Part shown: positions 35,097 through 43,521 of the stretch, one piece after another
Numbering within the stretch: position 1 is the stretch's first letter
Layout of the letters: each line of letters starts with the position of its first letter
Assembly (NCBI GenBank): GCA_022843165.1
Contig: JALHOD010000010.1
Location: 1 to 64,000, forward strand
Reading direction: 5' to 3'
Source: Pseudorhodoplanes sp.
Lineage (GTDB): Bacteria > Pseudomonadota > Alphaproteobacteria > Rhizobiales > Xanthobacteraceae
DNA length: 64,000 nucleotides
Made by a program: the position numbers and the translations under genes
The notes under the pieces: model-generated
What the model was told of the DNA's origin: nothing
Databases searched by the model: none
Seen by the model: only the letters and a program-made list of their open reading frames with translations

Positions 35097-35824
35097 CAGT
35101 GGACGGCCTCCGCACCGAGATAGGATTTGATGACGGCGGGATCTCGCACCACATCGGCAGGAACACCCTGCGCGATCTGGGCGCCGTGATGAAGCACAAG
35201 GACACGCGAGGCCAGCGCCATCACCGCCCGCATCACATGCTCGATCAACACAATTGTCAGCCCGGTATCGCGGTTAAGTGCCCTGAAAATATCAACCATG
35301 CGGTTGGTCTCTGTCGGACGCAGCCCGGCCATCACCTCGTCGAGCAGCAAGAGCTTGGGATCGGTGGCCAGCGCCCGCGCCACTTCGAGACGCTTGCGAT
35401 CCGGAAGCGTCAAGGCGGAAGCTGATTGTGCTCTCTTATCATAAAGATCGAGTTGGCGCAGCACGTCGTGCGCACGCGCCAAAGCGGATTTCATGTCGTG
35501 GCGACGCAACAAAGCGCCAACCACCACGTTTTCTTCAACGTTCAGGCCGAGAAACGGCTTCACAATCTGGAAAGTGCGGCCGATGCCGCGCTGGCAAATC
35601 TGATCCGACTTCAGGCCGTCAATGCGTTGACCGTCGAAAACGATCGATCCCTCGTCGTTCGCAAAGGCGCCGGCAATCATGTTGAACAGCGTGGTCTTGC
35701 CGGCGCCGTTCGGTCCAATCACCGCAAATATTTCACCTTGTTGAACGTCCAAGCTGACGCGGTCGACGGCCACAAGACCTCGAAACCGCTTGCTGACACC
35801 CGCAACCGACAGAAGCGTCGTCAT
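35096..35824 (-). CDS. livG: Branched-chain-type ABC importer ATPase, LivG
   Basis: This 242-residue ATPase has Walker A GPNGAGKTT, the LivG-type insert with RTFQIVKPFLGLNVEENV, LTLPDRKRLEVARALA in place of a strict LSGGQ signature, Walker B LLLLDEVMAGL and IEHVM. The weak signature (Leu-Thr-Leu-Pro-Asp) is common in this subfamily. The ATG at 35824 overlaps the TGA of livM; the upstream Met in the same frame lies inside livM and is not needed. Confidence 0.92.
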   Translation of the reverse strand: MTTLLSVAGVSKRFRGLVAVDRVSLDVQQGEIFAVIGPNGAGKTTLFNMIAGAFANDEGSIVFDGQRIDGLKSDQICQRGIGRTFQIVKPFLGLNVEENVVVGALLRRHDMKSALARAHDVLRQLDLYDKRAQSASALTLPDRKRLEVARALATDPKLLLLDEVMAGLRPTETNRMVDIFRALNRDTGLTIVLIEHVMRAVMALASRVLVLHHGAQIAQGVPADVVRDPAVIKSYLGAEAVH

Positions 35825-36825
35825 GACCGCTTCTCCGTGATCCCCAGCTTGCGGGCAACCCATGGCCAGACCCCGTCCGGCATCAGCAGCACTACGAAGA
35901 GGAGGCAGATTCCGTAAAAGACCTGTTTCGCTCCCGGAATGTCGACACCGAAGGCATGCAGAATCGCGTGCATGGTTTCGGAAAGTCCGGTCAACAGGAA
36001 GGCGCCCAGTATCGGCCCGAACAGGGTGCCGACGCCGCCGATGATCGGTGCGAGGATAAGTTCGATCGAGCGGGCGATATGGAAGACCTGTTCGGGGAAC
36101 AGATTGTTGTAAAAGAAGGCGAAGAATACGCCTGCCAGCGACGTCAGGCCGGCGGACAGCACCACCGCATACATCTTGTAGCGGAACACGTCGATGCCCA
36201 GTGCACGTGCCGCTTCCTCGTCTTCGCGAATCGCAAGCCAGAAATAGCCAATGCGGCTGCGCAATAGAAAATTACAGATGAAGAAAGCCAGAACCGTCAG
36301 CGCAAGGATCAGATAATAGAACATGATCGGCTTGCCGCGTAGATTCCACAAATCGTTTTCGGTGTAATTGGCGACCGGGAGGAAGAAGCCCGACGATCCG
36401 CCGACCCAGGTGAAGTGATCGAAGCCGACGCGCGCGAACTCGGCGAATGCGATGGTGAGAATCGCGAAATAGACACCGGCAACGCTGAAGCGGAACGCTA
36501 GAAATCCGATGAACGCGCCGGCGATCATCGCGACCGGGATCGCGGCAAAAATGCCGATCCACGGCGAAACGCCGTAATGCACATACAGTGCGGCCGCCGT
36601 ATAGGCGCCCAGCCCCACATACAGGGCATGACCGAGCGACAATTGCCCGGCAAAGCCCATCATGATGTTCCACGCCTGTCCGGTATAGGCAAAATACAGA
36701 ATGATGATCAGGATGGTGAGCAGATAGTCGTTGATGAAGAACGGAGCAGCCAGCAAGGTCGCGAGCAGGACACCCGACAGCAGCAGTCCGCGCAGCGGCA
36801 CGCCTTCAATCATCCGGGCGATCAT
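35821..36825 (-). CDS. livM: Branched-chain-type ABC importer permease, LivM
   Basis: This 334-residue permease has eight to ten membrane segments and the family motifs GFAGQLSLGHALYVGLGAY and IGYFWLAIREDEEAARALGIDV (coupling loop to the ATPase), ending LMPDGVWPWVARKL. It forms the channel with LivH. Its ATG overlaps the TGA of livH, and its own TGA overlaps the livG ATG, so all four transporter genes are translationally linked. Confidence 0.92.
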   Translation of the reverse strand: MIARMIEGVPLRGLLLSGVLLATLLAAPFFINDYLLTILIIILYFAYTGQAWNIMMGFAGQLSLGHALYVGLGAYTAAALYVHYGVSPWIGIFAAIPVAMIAGAFIGFLAFRFSVAGVYFAILTIAFAEFARVGFDHFTWVGGSSGFFLPVANYTENDLWNLRGKPIMFYYLILALTVLAFFICNFLLRSRIGYFWLAIREDEEAARALGIDVFRYKMYAVVLSAGLTSLAGVFFAFFYNNLFPEQVFHIARSIELILAPIIGGVGTLFGPILGAFLLTGLSETMHAILHAFGVDIPGAKQVFYGICLLFVVLLMPDGVWPWVARKLGITEKRS

Positions 36826-37694
36826 GCCGCTTTTCTCCCCATGATCCCCTGCGGCCTGAACAGAAGAACGACGACCAATATCCCGAAAGCAAACATGCTC
36901 TTGGCTGAGGGCGTGAAGAATAATCCCGCCATCGCCTCGGTCATGCCGATCAGGATGCCGCCCAACAGAGCGCCAGGCATCGAGCCGAGACCTCCAGTAA
37001 TGACGATAACGAAGGCGAGCAGCGTATAAGCCGGTCCGAGGGGCGGCGTCACATCGATGATCAGAACCAGAATAGCGCCGGCGGCGCCGACACAGGCTGC
37101 GCCCAGACCGAAGGTGAGTGCATAGAGGCGCTTGACGTCGAGGCCGACCACCAGCGCGCCGGTGTAGTTGTCAGCGCAGGCGCGGATCGCCTGGCCCAGA
37201 TAGCTGAAGCGGAAGAACGCGAACAGCGCCGCCGCCACTGTAATTGCCGCAGCTCCCGCGTAGACCTTGGTGGCATCGACGATCAGGGGCCCGATCTGGA
37301 AGCTGTCGAAGGAATAGCTCGTCTGCACATTGCGGGCATCGGGTCCGAAAATGATCAGCAAGCCGTTGACCATGATCAGCGCCACCGCGACCAGAAGCAT
37401 GAACTGACTGTGCTCGGGCCGGTTGATGAACGGATTGATCAGACCGGCTTGCATCACATAGCCGAGCGCGAACAGGACGGCCGCAATCGGCACCAGCATC
37501 ACCAGCGGGTCGAGCTTGAAGGCGGAGAACAGCGCGACCGCGATATACATCGCGATGGTCATCATCTCGCCATGCGCGAAATTGACCACTCGGATCACGC
37601 CGAAGATGACCGACAGGCCGAGCGCCATCAGCCCGTAGACCAGGCCGGTGAGAAGGCCGCCCACGGCGACATTGAGGTAGATTTCGGCGGGCAC
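36822..37694 (-). CDS. livH: Branched-chain-type ABC importer permease, LivH
   Basis: This permease (290 residues) has about eight membrane segments with the LivH motifs LTGLVYGLMALGLSVIFGVI, VNFAHGEMMTIAMY and AIRACADNYTGALVVGLDVKR (coupling loop). The first in-frame start is TTG at 37712. I prefer the GTG at 37694 because AGGA lies seven bases upstream; the encoded protein then begins at PAEIYLNVAVGG. A GC-rich hairpin sits between this gene and the binding-protein gene upstream. Confidence 0.9.
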   Translation of the reverse strand: MPAEIYLNVAVGGLLTGLVYGLMALGLSVIFGVIRVVNFAHGEMMTIAMYIAVALFSAFKLDPLVMLVPIAAVLFALGYVMQAGLINPFINRPEHSQFMLLVAVALIMVNGLLIIFGPDARNVQTSYSFDSFQIGPLIVDATKVYAGAAAITVAAALFAFFRFSYLGQAIRACADNYTGALVVGLDVKRLYALTFGLGAACVGAAGAILVLIIDVTPPLGPAYTLLAFVIVITGGLGSMPGALLGGILIGMTEAMAGLFFTPSAKSMFAFGILVVVLLFRPQGIMGRKAA

Positions 37695-37714
37695 AGATTT
37701 GTCCTGAAGCAAAG

Positions 37715-37740
37715 GCTCCGGCCGCGTTCACGGCCGGAGC
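37715..37740 (-). promoter_or_regulatory. Intercistronic hairpin between binding-protein gene and livH
   Basis: GCTCCGGCCG and CGGCCGGAGC form a perfect ten-base-pair stem with a six-base loop. There is no real U-run, so it probably slows 3' decay or attenuates rather than fully terminating. That would let the binding protein be made in excess over the permeases. Confidence 0.65.
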
Positions 37741-37759
37741 GATATCCGCACTGGAATAA

Positions 37760-39016
37760 TCAGCGCTTGTCGTAGGGCTTCATCGGCCACTCGACCTTGG
37801 CGTTGGCCGCAGTCTTCGGTGCAACGGTCACCAGCTTGCCATCGCGGTTCTGAATCGCCGAGTTCTTCAGCTTGTCGTTCTGGCCCTTTTCATTGAACAT
37901 GATTCCGGGTCCGGGGCTGACGTTCTCGGTGATGTTGGTCTTGCGGATGGCATCGGCCAGAGCCTTCGGGTCAGTCGACGCGGCCCGCTTGTAGGCGTCG
38001 GCCGCCACCAGCAGCGCCTCGAACGTGTAGACGTGGTTGGTATTCAGATTGATACCCGGATGCGCCTTGGCGAGCGCGGTCTCAAGCTGCTTGCTGAGCT
38101 TCTTGTTGGGATCGTACCACGGCACGAAGCTGAGCGGGCCGTTGGCCAGCTTGCCCAGCGTTTTCAGATACTGATCTTCGTACCAGCCCGGTCCCATGCT
38201 GAGGACCGCCATCGGCGACCAGCGCTGCTTGACCAGTTCGCGGGTCAGCAGGATGGCGTCGTTCAGGCGGCTCACGACCAGCAGCGCCTCAGCACCGGTG
38301 GCCTTGGCCTTGGCGACTTCGACCGAAAGATCGCGCGCCGCCGGGTCATAGGCGATCTGCTCGACGATCTTGTAGGGCATATCGAATTTCGGCATCACCG
38401 CGCCAATGCCACCCTTCATCGCCATGCCGAAGGTGTCGTTCACATGCAGGAACGCAACTGTCTTCGGCGCCGAACCGGTGGCGGCAAAGATTTCCTTCTG
38501 GTTGGCAAAGGCATCGCCCAGAATAGTGCCGGCGACGGGGAAGTTGCGGAACACGAACTTGTAGCCCTGCTCGGTGATCGGCGGGGCCGCAGCAATATTG
38601 ATGACGAAGGGAATACCCTTCTGCTCAGCGACCTGGGCGATGGCCGTACTCTGGCCGGAATCAAAAGCCCCGACCAGGAGCTGCGCGCCTTCGTTGATGA
38701 GCTTTTCGGCCTGCGCGCGCGAATTGTCGACGTTGGATTCGGTATCGGCATTCATGATCTGCAGCGACGGATATCCGAGATCCTTGAGAAGGCCGCTCGC
38801 GATATCGACACCACGCTGGCAATCCTGCCCGATGCCGGCCTGCGTGCCCGAACGTGGCAGAAGCACACCAACTTTGAGGGCCGCGCCCTGGCCGCGAACG
38901 ATGTTGAACGGGGCGGTTCCGGCAAGAAGTCCGGCCGCGCCGAGACCGGCGGCAACGCTGCGGCGGGTAACGCCCTGGCCTGCGCGCGCGGATTTGGTGG
39001 ATGAATTACGGGTCAT
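37760..39016 (-). CDS. Periplasmic ligand-binding protein of branched-chain-type ABC importer
   Basis: This 418-residue type I binding protein starts with a probable Tat signal, VTRRSVAAGLGAAGLLAG. The mature domain has LKVGVLLPRSGTQAGIGQDCQRGVDIA and INEGAQLLVGAFDSGQSTAIAQVAEQKGIPFVI, split here into its two lobes, as in LivK and aromatic-acid-binding relatives. It delivers the substrate to LivH/M/G/F. The ATG at 39016 follows AGGGAGG by six bases. A divergent MarR gene and a 37-base palindrome suggest control by the imported compound or its CoA ester. Confidence 0.9.
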   Translation of the reverse strand: MTRNSSTKSARAGQGVTRRSVAAGLGAAGLLAGTAPFNIVRGQGAALKVGVLLPRSGTQAGIGQDCQRGVDIASGLLKDLGYPSLQIMNADTESNVDNSRAQAEKLINEGAQLLVGAFDSGQSTAIAQVAEQKGIPFVINIAAAPPITEQGYKFVFRNFPVAGTILGDAFANQKEIFAATGSAPKTVAFLHVNDTFGMAMKGGIGAVMPKFDMPYKIVEQIAYDPAARDLSVEVAKAKATGAEALLVVSRLNDAILLTRELVKQRWSPMAVLSMGPGWYEDQYLKTLGKLANGPLSFVPWYDPNKKLSKQLETALAKAHPGINLNTNHVYTFEALLVAADAYKRAASTDPKALADAIRKTNITENVSPGPGIMFNEKGQNDKLKNSAIQNRDGKLVTVAPKTAANAKVEWPMKPYDKR

Positions 39017-39184
39017 GCAGTTCCTCCCTGATCGTTTTTTCACGGCCTTTGGCCGTCGTGACGCTATTGTTCTTATTGTTCCGGCTGGGATGCAATGGCT
39101 GTTTCAACGCTGCGGCAACGATACCGCCCGGCCTTGAACGCGTTGGACCGCTCTCGTATCCCCTTCCGGAAATCCCTAGAGCTA

Positions 39185-39221
39185 ATTGTTGTTCAAGACA
39201 ATAGATGTCGTCAACAACAAT
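39185..39221. promoter_or_regulatory. 37-bp palindrome, probable MarR operator
   Basis: Arms ATTGTTGTT and AACAACAAT, plus inner arms GACA and TGTC around ATAGA, match at 14 of 16 positions per half. It lies 55 bases upstream of the MarR gene and about 165 bases upstream of the divergent binding-protein gene. That is the expected place for an operator controlling both. Confidence 0.7.
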
Positions 39222-39276
39222 ATGGGCTATAGTAGTATTATTCAGCGCCGGCAGGGCCTGCACGGGAGGAATATAG

Positions 39277-39777
39277 ATGTCCGATCGAAAGCTAGACCCC
39301 CGCGCGGTTTCGGGCGAGGCCCGAGCCGGACGCCGCAAAGAGCGCAAGAATGTGAAACTGGGTGCGCTGGACAGCCATCTTGGCTATTACGTTCGGCGGT
39401 TCCAGGTCTGGGTGTTCCAGGACTTCATCCGCACGCTTGCCAGCGCGGATATCCGCCCCGCGCAATATTCCGTCCTGACGGTGATCGGCGCCAATCCCGG
39501 CCTGTCACAATCCGATCTCGCTGACACGCTGGCGATCGAGCGGGCTCGGCTGGTGCATGTGCTGGACAAGCTGGAAAAACGAGGCTTCACCGAACGTCAC
39601 CCATCCCCGAATGACCGCCGCTCGCATGCTTTGCATCTGACGCCGGAAGGCCAGAAAATGCTCAAGCATCTGAAAGCGCTGGCGGGCCGCCACGAGGCAC
39701 ATCTGATCGAGACACTGGGCGAGGACAACTACAAATCGGCCCTTGGCATTTTTCGCCAGTTCGGCGACCAGAGTTGA
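39277..39777 (+). CDS. MarR family transcriptional regulator
   Basis: This 166-residue protein has the MarR winged helix: PAQYSVLTVIGANPGLSQSDLA, then TLAIERARLVHVLDKLEKRGF (recognition helix) and TERHPSPNDRRSHALHLTPEGQ (wing). A basic N-terminal tail of about 30 residues precedes it. It probably represses itself, the paaG-like gene after it and the divergent importer through the 37-base palindrome. Aromatic-acid or CoA-thioester ligands are typical of relatives such as BadR/CouR types; this is inference. The paaG-like gene starts 53 bases after its stop. Confidence 0.92.
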   Translation: MSDRKLDPRAVSGEARAGRRKERKNVKLGALDSHLGYYVRRFQVWVFQDFIRTLASADIRPAQYSVLTVIGANPGLSQSDLADTLAIERARLVHVLDKLEKRGFTERHPSPNDRRSHALHLTPEGQKMLKHLKALAGRHEAHLIETLGEDNYKSALGIFRQFGDQS

Positions 39778-39830
39778 TTGCTGCGGCGGAATCGCCACAT
39801 GCCTTAGGCACCAGCGCCAAGGATAGATTC

Positions 39831-40622
39831 ATGGATGAAATCCTTGTCGAAAAGCGGTCGGGCTTCCGCGTCATCACGCTCAATCGCCCGGACCGGCTCA
39901 ATGCCTTTACCGAAAGCATGCATCTGGCGCTCAAGGCCGCGATCGCCGAGGCTGAAAGCGATCGGGAATGCCGCGCGCTGCTGCTGACCGGCGCAGGCCG
40001 CGCGTTCTGCGCCGGGCAGGACCTTAACGACCGGCTCGCCAAGCCGGGAGAAACCATCGTTCTCGGTGGCACACTGGAGCAGCATTACAATCCGCTGATC
40101 CGCAAACTGCGCGATCTACCCTTCCCTGTGGTCGCCGCCGTCAACGGCGTCGCGGCCGGCGCCGGCGCCAATATCGCGCTGGCCTGCGACATCGTTCTGG
40201 CGGCGAAGTCGGCACGCTTCATCCAGTCCTTTGCGAAGATCGGTCTGGTGCCCGATTCCGGCGGGACGTGGAGTTTGCCCCGGCTGGTCGGACCGGCGCG
40301 CGCGCGCGGACTGGCGCTGCTGGCAGACCCGCTCTCCGCGGAAAAAGCCGAAGACTGGGGCCTGATCTGGCGCGCGGTCGACGACGAGACCCTGATCGGA
40401 GAAGCCAATCAACTGTGCGAGCGTTTCGCGCAAGGGCCGACCCACGGCTATGCGCTGATCAAGCGCGCACTCGAAGCCTCGGAAACAAATAGTCTTTCGG
40501 CACAGCTCGATCTGGAGCGTGATTTGCAACGCGAGGCGTCGTTGCATCCGGATTATGCCGAAGGGGTGCGGGCGTTCATGGAGAAGCGGACGCCGAACTT
40601 TACCGGGCGCAAGAAGCCTTAA
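39831..40622 (+). CDS. Enoyl-CoA hydratase/isomerase, PaaG-like
   Basis: This 263-residue crotonase-fold protein has FRVITLNRPDRLNAFTESMH, LLLTGAGRAFCAGQDLNDRL (oxyanion hole), FPVVAAVNGVAAGAGANIALACD and FIQSFAKIGLVPDSGGTWSLPRLVG with the PaaG-type catalytic Asp. AGQDLNDR is typical of PaaG, the 1,2-epoxyphenylacetyl-CoA isomerase. The rest of a paa cluster is not here, so the substrate may be a different aromatic CoA ester. The ATG at 39831 follows AAGGA; an earlier in-frame start lies inside the MarR gene. Confidence 0.87.
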   Translation: MDEILVEKRSGFRVITLNRPDRLNAFTESMHLALKAAIAEAESDRECRALLLTGAGRAFCAGQDLNDRLAKPGETIVLGGTLEQHYNPLIRKLRDLPFPVVAAVNGVAAGAGANIALACDIVLAAKSARFIQSFAKIGLVPDSGGTWSLPRLVGPARARGLALLADPLSAEKAEDWGLIWRAVDDETLIGEANQLCERFAQGPTHGYALIKRALEASETNSLSAQLDLERDLQREASLHPDYAEGVRAFMEKRTPNFTGRKKP

Positions 40623-40660
40623 TCATTGAAATCAATGACAAAAACGGGGCCGCGCGCGTG

Positions 40661-40676
40661 TGTTTCACGTGAAAAT
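40661..40676. other. parS-like centromere site
   Basis: TGTTTCACGTGAAAAT matches 14 of 16 bases of the ParB-binding consensus TGTTTCACGTGAAACA, including the whole TTTCACGTGAAA core; only the last two bases differ. It is intergenic between convergent genes. Chromosomal parS sites cluster near oriC, so this locus may lie in the origin-proximal part of the chromosome. parA and parB are not in the window. Confidence 0.6.
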
Positions 40677-40740
40677 ATTCCTATTGCCGGCATGCGACCA
40701 GGCCGCCATCCGCACGCTGTCATGCTCGTAGAAACCGCGT

Positions 40741-40824
40741 TCCTCGGTCGCGAGCATGGGCATCCTCGCCGCGAGCCCGGGCATCCTCGGCCGCGAGCAT
40801 GGCATCGTCACCGCGAGGACTGAA
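40741..40824. repeat. Imperfect 21-22 bp tandem repeats
   Basis: Three to four degenerate copies of a unit like TCCTCGGCCGCGAGCATGGCA follow one another, with the last two increasingly diverged. They lie beyond the ureG stop in non-coding DNA. No spacer structure is present, so this is not a CRISPR array. Confidence 0.6.
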
Positions 40825-40943
40825 TCCTCGGCCTCGCGCGCCCGCAGGACCGGTCATCGGGATATTCCGGACCGCCTCCGCATGTTCCGCCTGCTGCCCG
40901 GCGCATGACGGGATCTTCCGCGCCTTGCTCCGCGCATCCGGCG

Positions 40944-41561
40944 CTAGACGCCCAGCCCGCCCTTTTCCTGGATGAAACGCGCGACCTCGGCCACGCCCTG
41001 GCCTTCCTTCATGTTGGTGAACACGAACGGCCGCTGGCCCCGCATCTTTTTCGCGTCGCGCTCCATCACCTCGAGCGAGGCGCCGACATAGGGTGCGAGG
41101 TCGATCTTGTTGATCACCAGCAGGTCGGAGCGCGTGATGCCCGGTCCGCCCTTTGACGGAATCTTGTCGCCGGCGGCGACGTCGATCACATAAATCGTGA
41201 TGTCGGCGAGTTCCGGCGAAAACGTTGCGGCCAGATTGTCGCCGCCGGATTCGATCAGGATCAGATCGAGAGAGGGAAATTTCTGCCGCATCTCGGCGAT
41301 GGCGGCGAGATTGATCGAGGCATCCTCGCGGATGGCGGTGTGCGGGCAGCCGCCGGTCTCGACGCCGGCGATGCGGTCGGCCGCCAGCGCGCCGGAGCGC
41401 ACCAGATATTCGGCATCCCACTTGGTGTAGATGTCGTTGGTGATCGCCGCGATCTCATATTTGTCGCGCAGCGCCTTGCACAGCAGGTCCATCAGCGCGG
41501 TCTTGCCGGAGCCGACCGGACCGCCGACACCGACGCGCAGAGGACCATGGGGATTCTTCAC
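40944..41561 (-). CDS. ureG: Urease accessory GTPase UreG
   Basis: This 205-residue SIMIBI GTPase energises nickel delivery to urease. It has the P-loop [32 protein letters not shown] (metal-binding switch), [18 protein letters not shown] with the Cys-Pro-His nickel motif, [15 protein letters not shown] and [15 protein letters not shown]. The start is GTG at 41561 (KNPHGPLRV follows), four bases after an AGGAGG box that lies in the last codons of mug. In-frame ATGs further upstream are inside mug and add unrelated residues. The product ends about where the family does. Confidence 0.95.
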   Translation of the reverse strand: MKNPHGPLRVGVGGPVGSGKTALMDLLCKALRDKYEIAAITNDIYTKWDAEYLVRSGALAADRIAGVETGGCPHTAIREDASINLAAIAEMRQKFPSLDLILIESGGDNLAATFSPELADITIYVIDVAAGDKIPSKGGPGITRSDLLVINKIDLAPYVGASLEVMERDAKKMRGQRPFVFTNMKEGQGVAEVARFIQEKGGLGV

Positions 41562-41562
41562 T

Positions 41563-42096
41563 TTACCTCCTATCGAAAGACGCATGAAATTCTTTTGCAA
41601 AACTTAGCCAATGATGCTTGTTCTCGGACCACCATGCGCTCCCGCGCCGCGGAGATGTAGTCGGCAAAACAAACACCTTCGTGTCTCCCAACGAGCGCTG
41701 CGGCCCATACTTTACATTTCGTCCCAAAAACTTCTGACCAGCATTGCAACTTGTAAATGCCAAATAGCGAGGTCTATATTTTTCTATTGCTTGCTCTAAT
41801 CGAGCCTGAAGAAACGCATCGGGCGGAAGCTTATCGTCACTACCAAACACAAATTTACACAGGTCTGTTAGGCCAATCTTTTTGCTCTTGAGCTGCAAAA
41901 ATTCATGCGGCTCAAGTTTGGCATCGGTAAACTTGCATTCGTGTAGAATCTCCCAAAATCTATTTCTTGGATTGGCATAGTAAGCTCTTGCCGCCGCCGA
42001 CGTATTGCTCGGCGCCGTCCCGCAAAAAACTAAATCGAGGTCCGCAACAAGTACATCAGGGAGCACGTCCTTCAGTTGCTGATCGGCGGAGACCAT
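41563..42096 (-). CDS. mug: Mismatch-specific uracil/thymine DNA glycosylase (Mug family)
   Basis: This 177-residue protein of the uracil-DNA glycosylase superfamily has [20 protein letters not shown] (motif 1), [37 protein letters not shown] and a late LPTTSPRRG motif. It would excise uracil or thymine from G:U/G:T mismatches. It has no known urease role, yet lies exactly between ureF (two-base gap) and ureG (one-base gap), with an AGGAG box before its ATG. Its DNA is visibly richer in A and T than the flanking ure genes, so it was probably acquired. Confidence 0.85.
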   Translation of the reverse strand: MVSADQQLKDVLPDVLVADLDLVFCGTAPSNTSAAARAYYANPRNRFWEILHECKFTDAKLEPHEFLQLKSKKIGLTDLCKFVFGSDDKLPPDAFLQARLEQAIEKYRPRYLAFTSCNAGQKFLGRNVKYGPQRSLGDTKVFVLPTTSPRRGSAWWSENKHHWLSFAKEFHASFDRR

Positions 42097-42098
42097 GG

Positions 42099-42980
42099 CT
42101 AACTCCTGAACAACCTCGTATATTGCGTCTCGTGCTTCATGCTGGCGAGATCGGCGCGAAACGCCGCGCTGCCGATATCGTCCAGCGATGATGTCAGCGC
42201 ACGCTGCGCCGTCGTAGCGATCACAGGCTCCAGTGCCGCCAGCACGCGCTGGCCGTCGGTCTGGCCGAGCGGCACCAGCCGCACGCCGGCGGAAATCCAG
42301 TTGGCGGCAACCGCGTGCAGAAACGCATGCAACGCCGGCTCGACCGCGATGCCGTGTCCGGCCGCGGCCACGCCGACCGCGACCGGATAGGCCACCGGCC
42401 CGTCCCACGCCTTGGCCAGAAGATCCAGCGCCGGGCAATGCCACGCCGCGCGCGTAGCCTCGACAAAGGCGCGGCCCTGCGCGGTCGTTTCCAGATGGCG
42501 CTCCTTCGAGGGCGCGAAGGCGGCGGCGAGTTCGGCGACGGCGCGCAACGCCCTGCCGTCGTCATCCAGCGTCGCGCGATGCGCGTGAGCGAGAAACACC
42601 GCGTCGCAGAAGCCACCGCCCTGCTCCATCATCACCGCGAGCCATTCCTTCAGCGTCGCGGCATCTTTGACGTCACCTGTCTCCACCGCCCATTCGATGC
42701 CGCTGGAATAGGAAAAGGCGCCGACCGGATAGGACGGCGAGAGCCAGGCCATCAGGCGGTAGAGGGCGGAGGAGTGCAGTGCCCCCTTATCCTTCGAGAC
42801 GCCGGGCTTCGCCCGGCTCCTCAGGATGAGGGGTTCAGATTCACACGCGCCTCCGACCGCCTCATGGTGAGGAGCATCGCGCAGAGATGCATCTCGAACC
42901 ATGGGGCGCCCCGCAACCTCCGATCGCTTTCGTTCCCGGGGCTCCTTCACCAGCGGCAGATTTTTCTTCTTACCGCTCAT
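42099..42980 (-). CDS. ureF: Urease accessory protein UreF with repeat-derived N-terminal extension
   Basis: UreF joins the UreD-UreF-UreG complex that activates urease. The conserved part starts at [22 protein letters not shown] and runs normally to the end ([16 protein letters not shown]). From the ATG at 42980 the product is 293 residues, versus about 230-245 in the family. Extra residues 26-68 are encoded by a palindromic repeat inserted in frame (42785-42907). An ATG at residue 27, within the repeat, is an alternative start. The preferred ATG overlaps the ureE end by 11 bases. Confidence 0.9.
   Translation of the reverse strand: MSGKKKNLPLVKEPRERKRSEVAGRPMVRDASLRDAPHHEAVGGACESEPLILRSRAKPGVSKDKGALHSSALYRLMAWLSPSYPVGAFSYSSGIEWAVETGDVKDAATLKEWLAVMMEQGGGFCDAVFLAHAHRATLDDDGRALRAVAELAAAFAPSKERHLETTAQGRAFVEATRAAWHCPALDLLAKAWDGPVAYPVAVGVAAAGHGIAVEPALHAFLHAVAANWISAGVRLVPLGQTDGQRVLAALEPVIATTAQRALTSSLDDIGSAAFRADLASMKHETQYTRLFRS
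42785..42907. repeat. Rhizobial-type palindromic repeat inside ureF
   Basis: Two hairpin-forming blocks are seen: CTTCGAGACGCCGGGCTTCG with CCCGGCTCCTCAGGATGAGG, then CTCATGGTGAGGAGCATCGC with GCAGAGATGCATCTCGAACC. This CCTCATCCTGAGGAG/TCTCGAAGGA pattern is typical of dispersed intergenic elements in Bradyrhizobium and Rhodopseudomonas. It is open on the minus strand and read in the ureF frame. Confidence 0.8.
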
Positions 42981-43509
42981 GTTTGTGACCGTGATGGGAA
43001 TGATCGTACCCGTGATCGTGATGGTGATGATCGCGCGCATGGCCATGATGATGACCATGCGCATGATCGTGTGAATGTCCCTGCGGCGCGCCGGTCTCCG
43101 GATCGAAAGCGGCCTCCAGCAGCGTCACCTGCGCACCCAGTCCGCGCAGCATCTCCTCCAGCACGTGGTCGCGCCGGATGCGGATGCGGTTCTCCACGAT
43201 CTGTACGTCGGTGTGGCGGTTGCCGAGATGCCAGGCCAGCCGCACGAATTCGCGTGGCGAGGCGGCCCTGATCTCGACCAGTTCCTCCGGCTGCCCGCAG
43301 ACGCGCACGATGGAGCCATCGTCCAGCACCAGCCCGTCGCCGTCGCGCAGGACCATCGGCTTGTCGAAATCGAGCAGGATTTTCGTGCCCTTCTCGCCGG
43401 TCAGCACGATGCGCCGCCGCTGGCGATCGTCGGCGTCGAGCGTAACGCGGTCGATGGCGGCGGAGTCGGTCCACTGGCCGGCGGGGGTGATGGAGGAAAC
43501 GCGGTGCAT
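42970..43509 (-). CDS. ureE: Urease nickel metallochaperone UreE
   Basis: This 179-residue protein stores and hands over nickel to UreG/urease. The N-terminal domain ([18 protein letters not shown]) and the metal-binding domain ([17 protein letters not shown], the conserved His-Leu-Gly-Asn-Arg-His motif) are intact. The C-terminal 35 residues are about half histidine (for example [17 protein letters not shown]), a nickel-storage tail. The ATG at 43509 is the family start; an upstream in-frame extension is read from a palindromic repeat. Confidence 0.95.
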   Translation of the reverse strand: MHRVSSITPAGQWTDSAAIDRVTLDADDRQRRRIVLTGEKGTKILLDFDKPMVLRDGDGLVLDDGSIVRVCGQPEELVEIRAASPREFVRLAWHLGNRHTDVQIVENRIRIRRDHVLEEMLRGLGAQVTLLEAAFDPETGAPQGHSHDHAHGHHHGHARDHHHHDHGYDHSHHGHKHER

Positions 43510-43521
43510 GGTCAAACCTAC

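Larger units (their letters stand above)
40623..40943. other. Gene-free stretch between convergent paaG-like gene and ureG
   Basis: No credible gene is seen in these 321 bases. They hold a weak hairpin directly after the paaG-like stop (TCATTG/CAATGA), a parS-like site and a set of imperfect 21-base tandem repeats. The rest is GC-rich sequence without recognised features. Confidence 0.7.

Noticed and set aside
40741-40824. Possible CRISPR array
   Set aside because: Units are contiguous and degenerate with no spacers, and there are no cas genes.
40720-41421. 233-codon minus-strand frame overlapping ureG and running through the tandem repeats
   Set aside because: It is a frame-shifted shadow of ureG with no start signal, and the repeat-encoded tail has no similarity to anything known to me.
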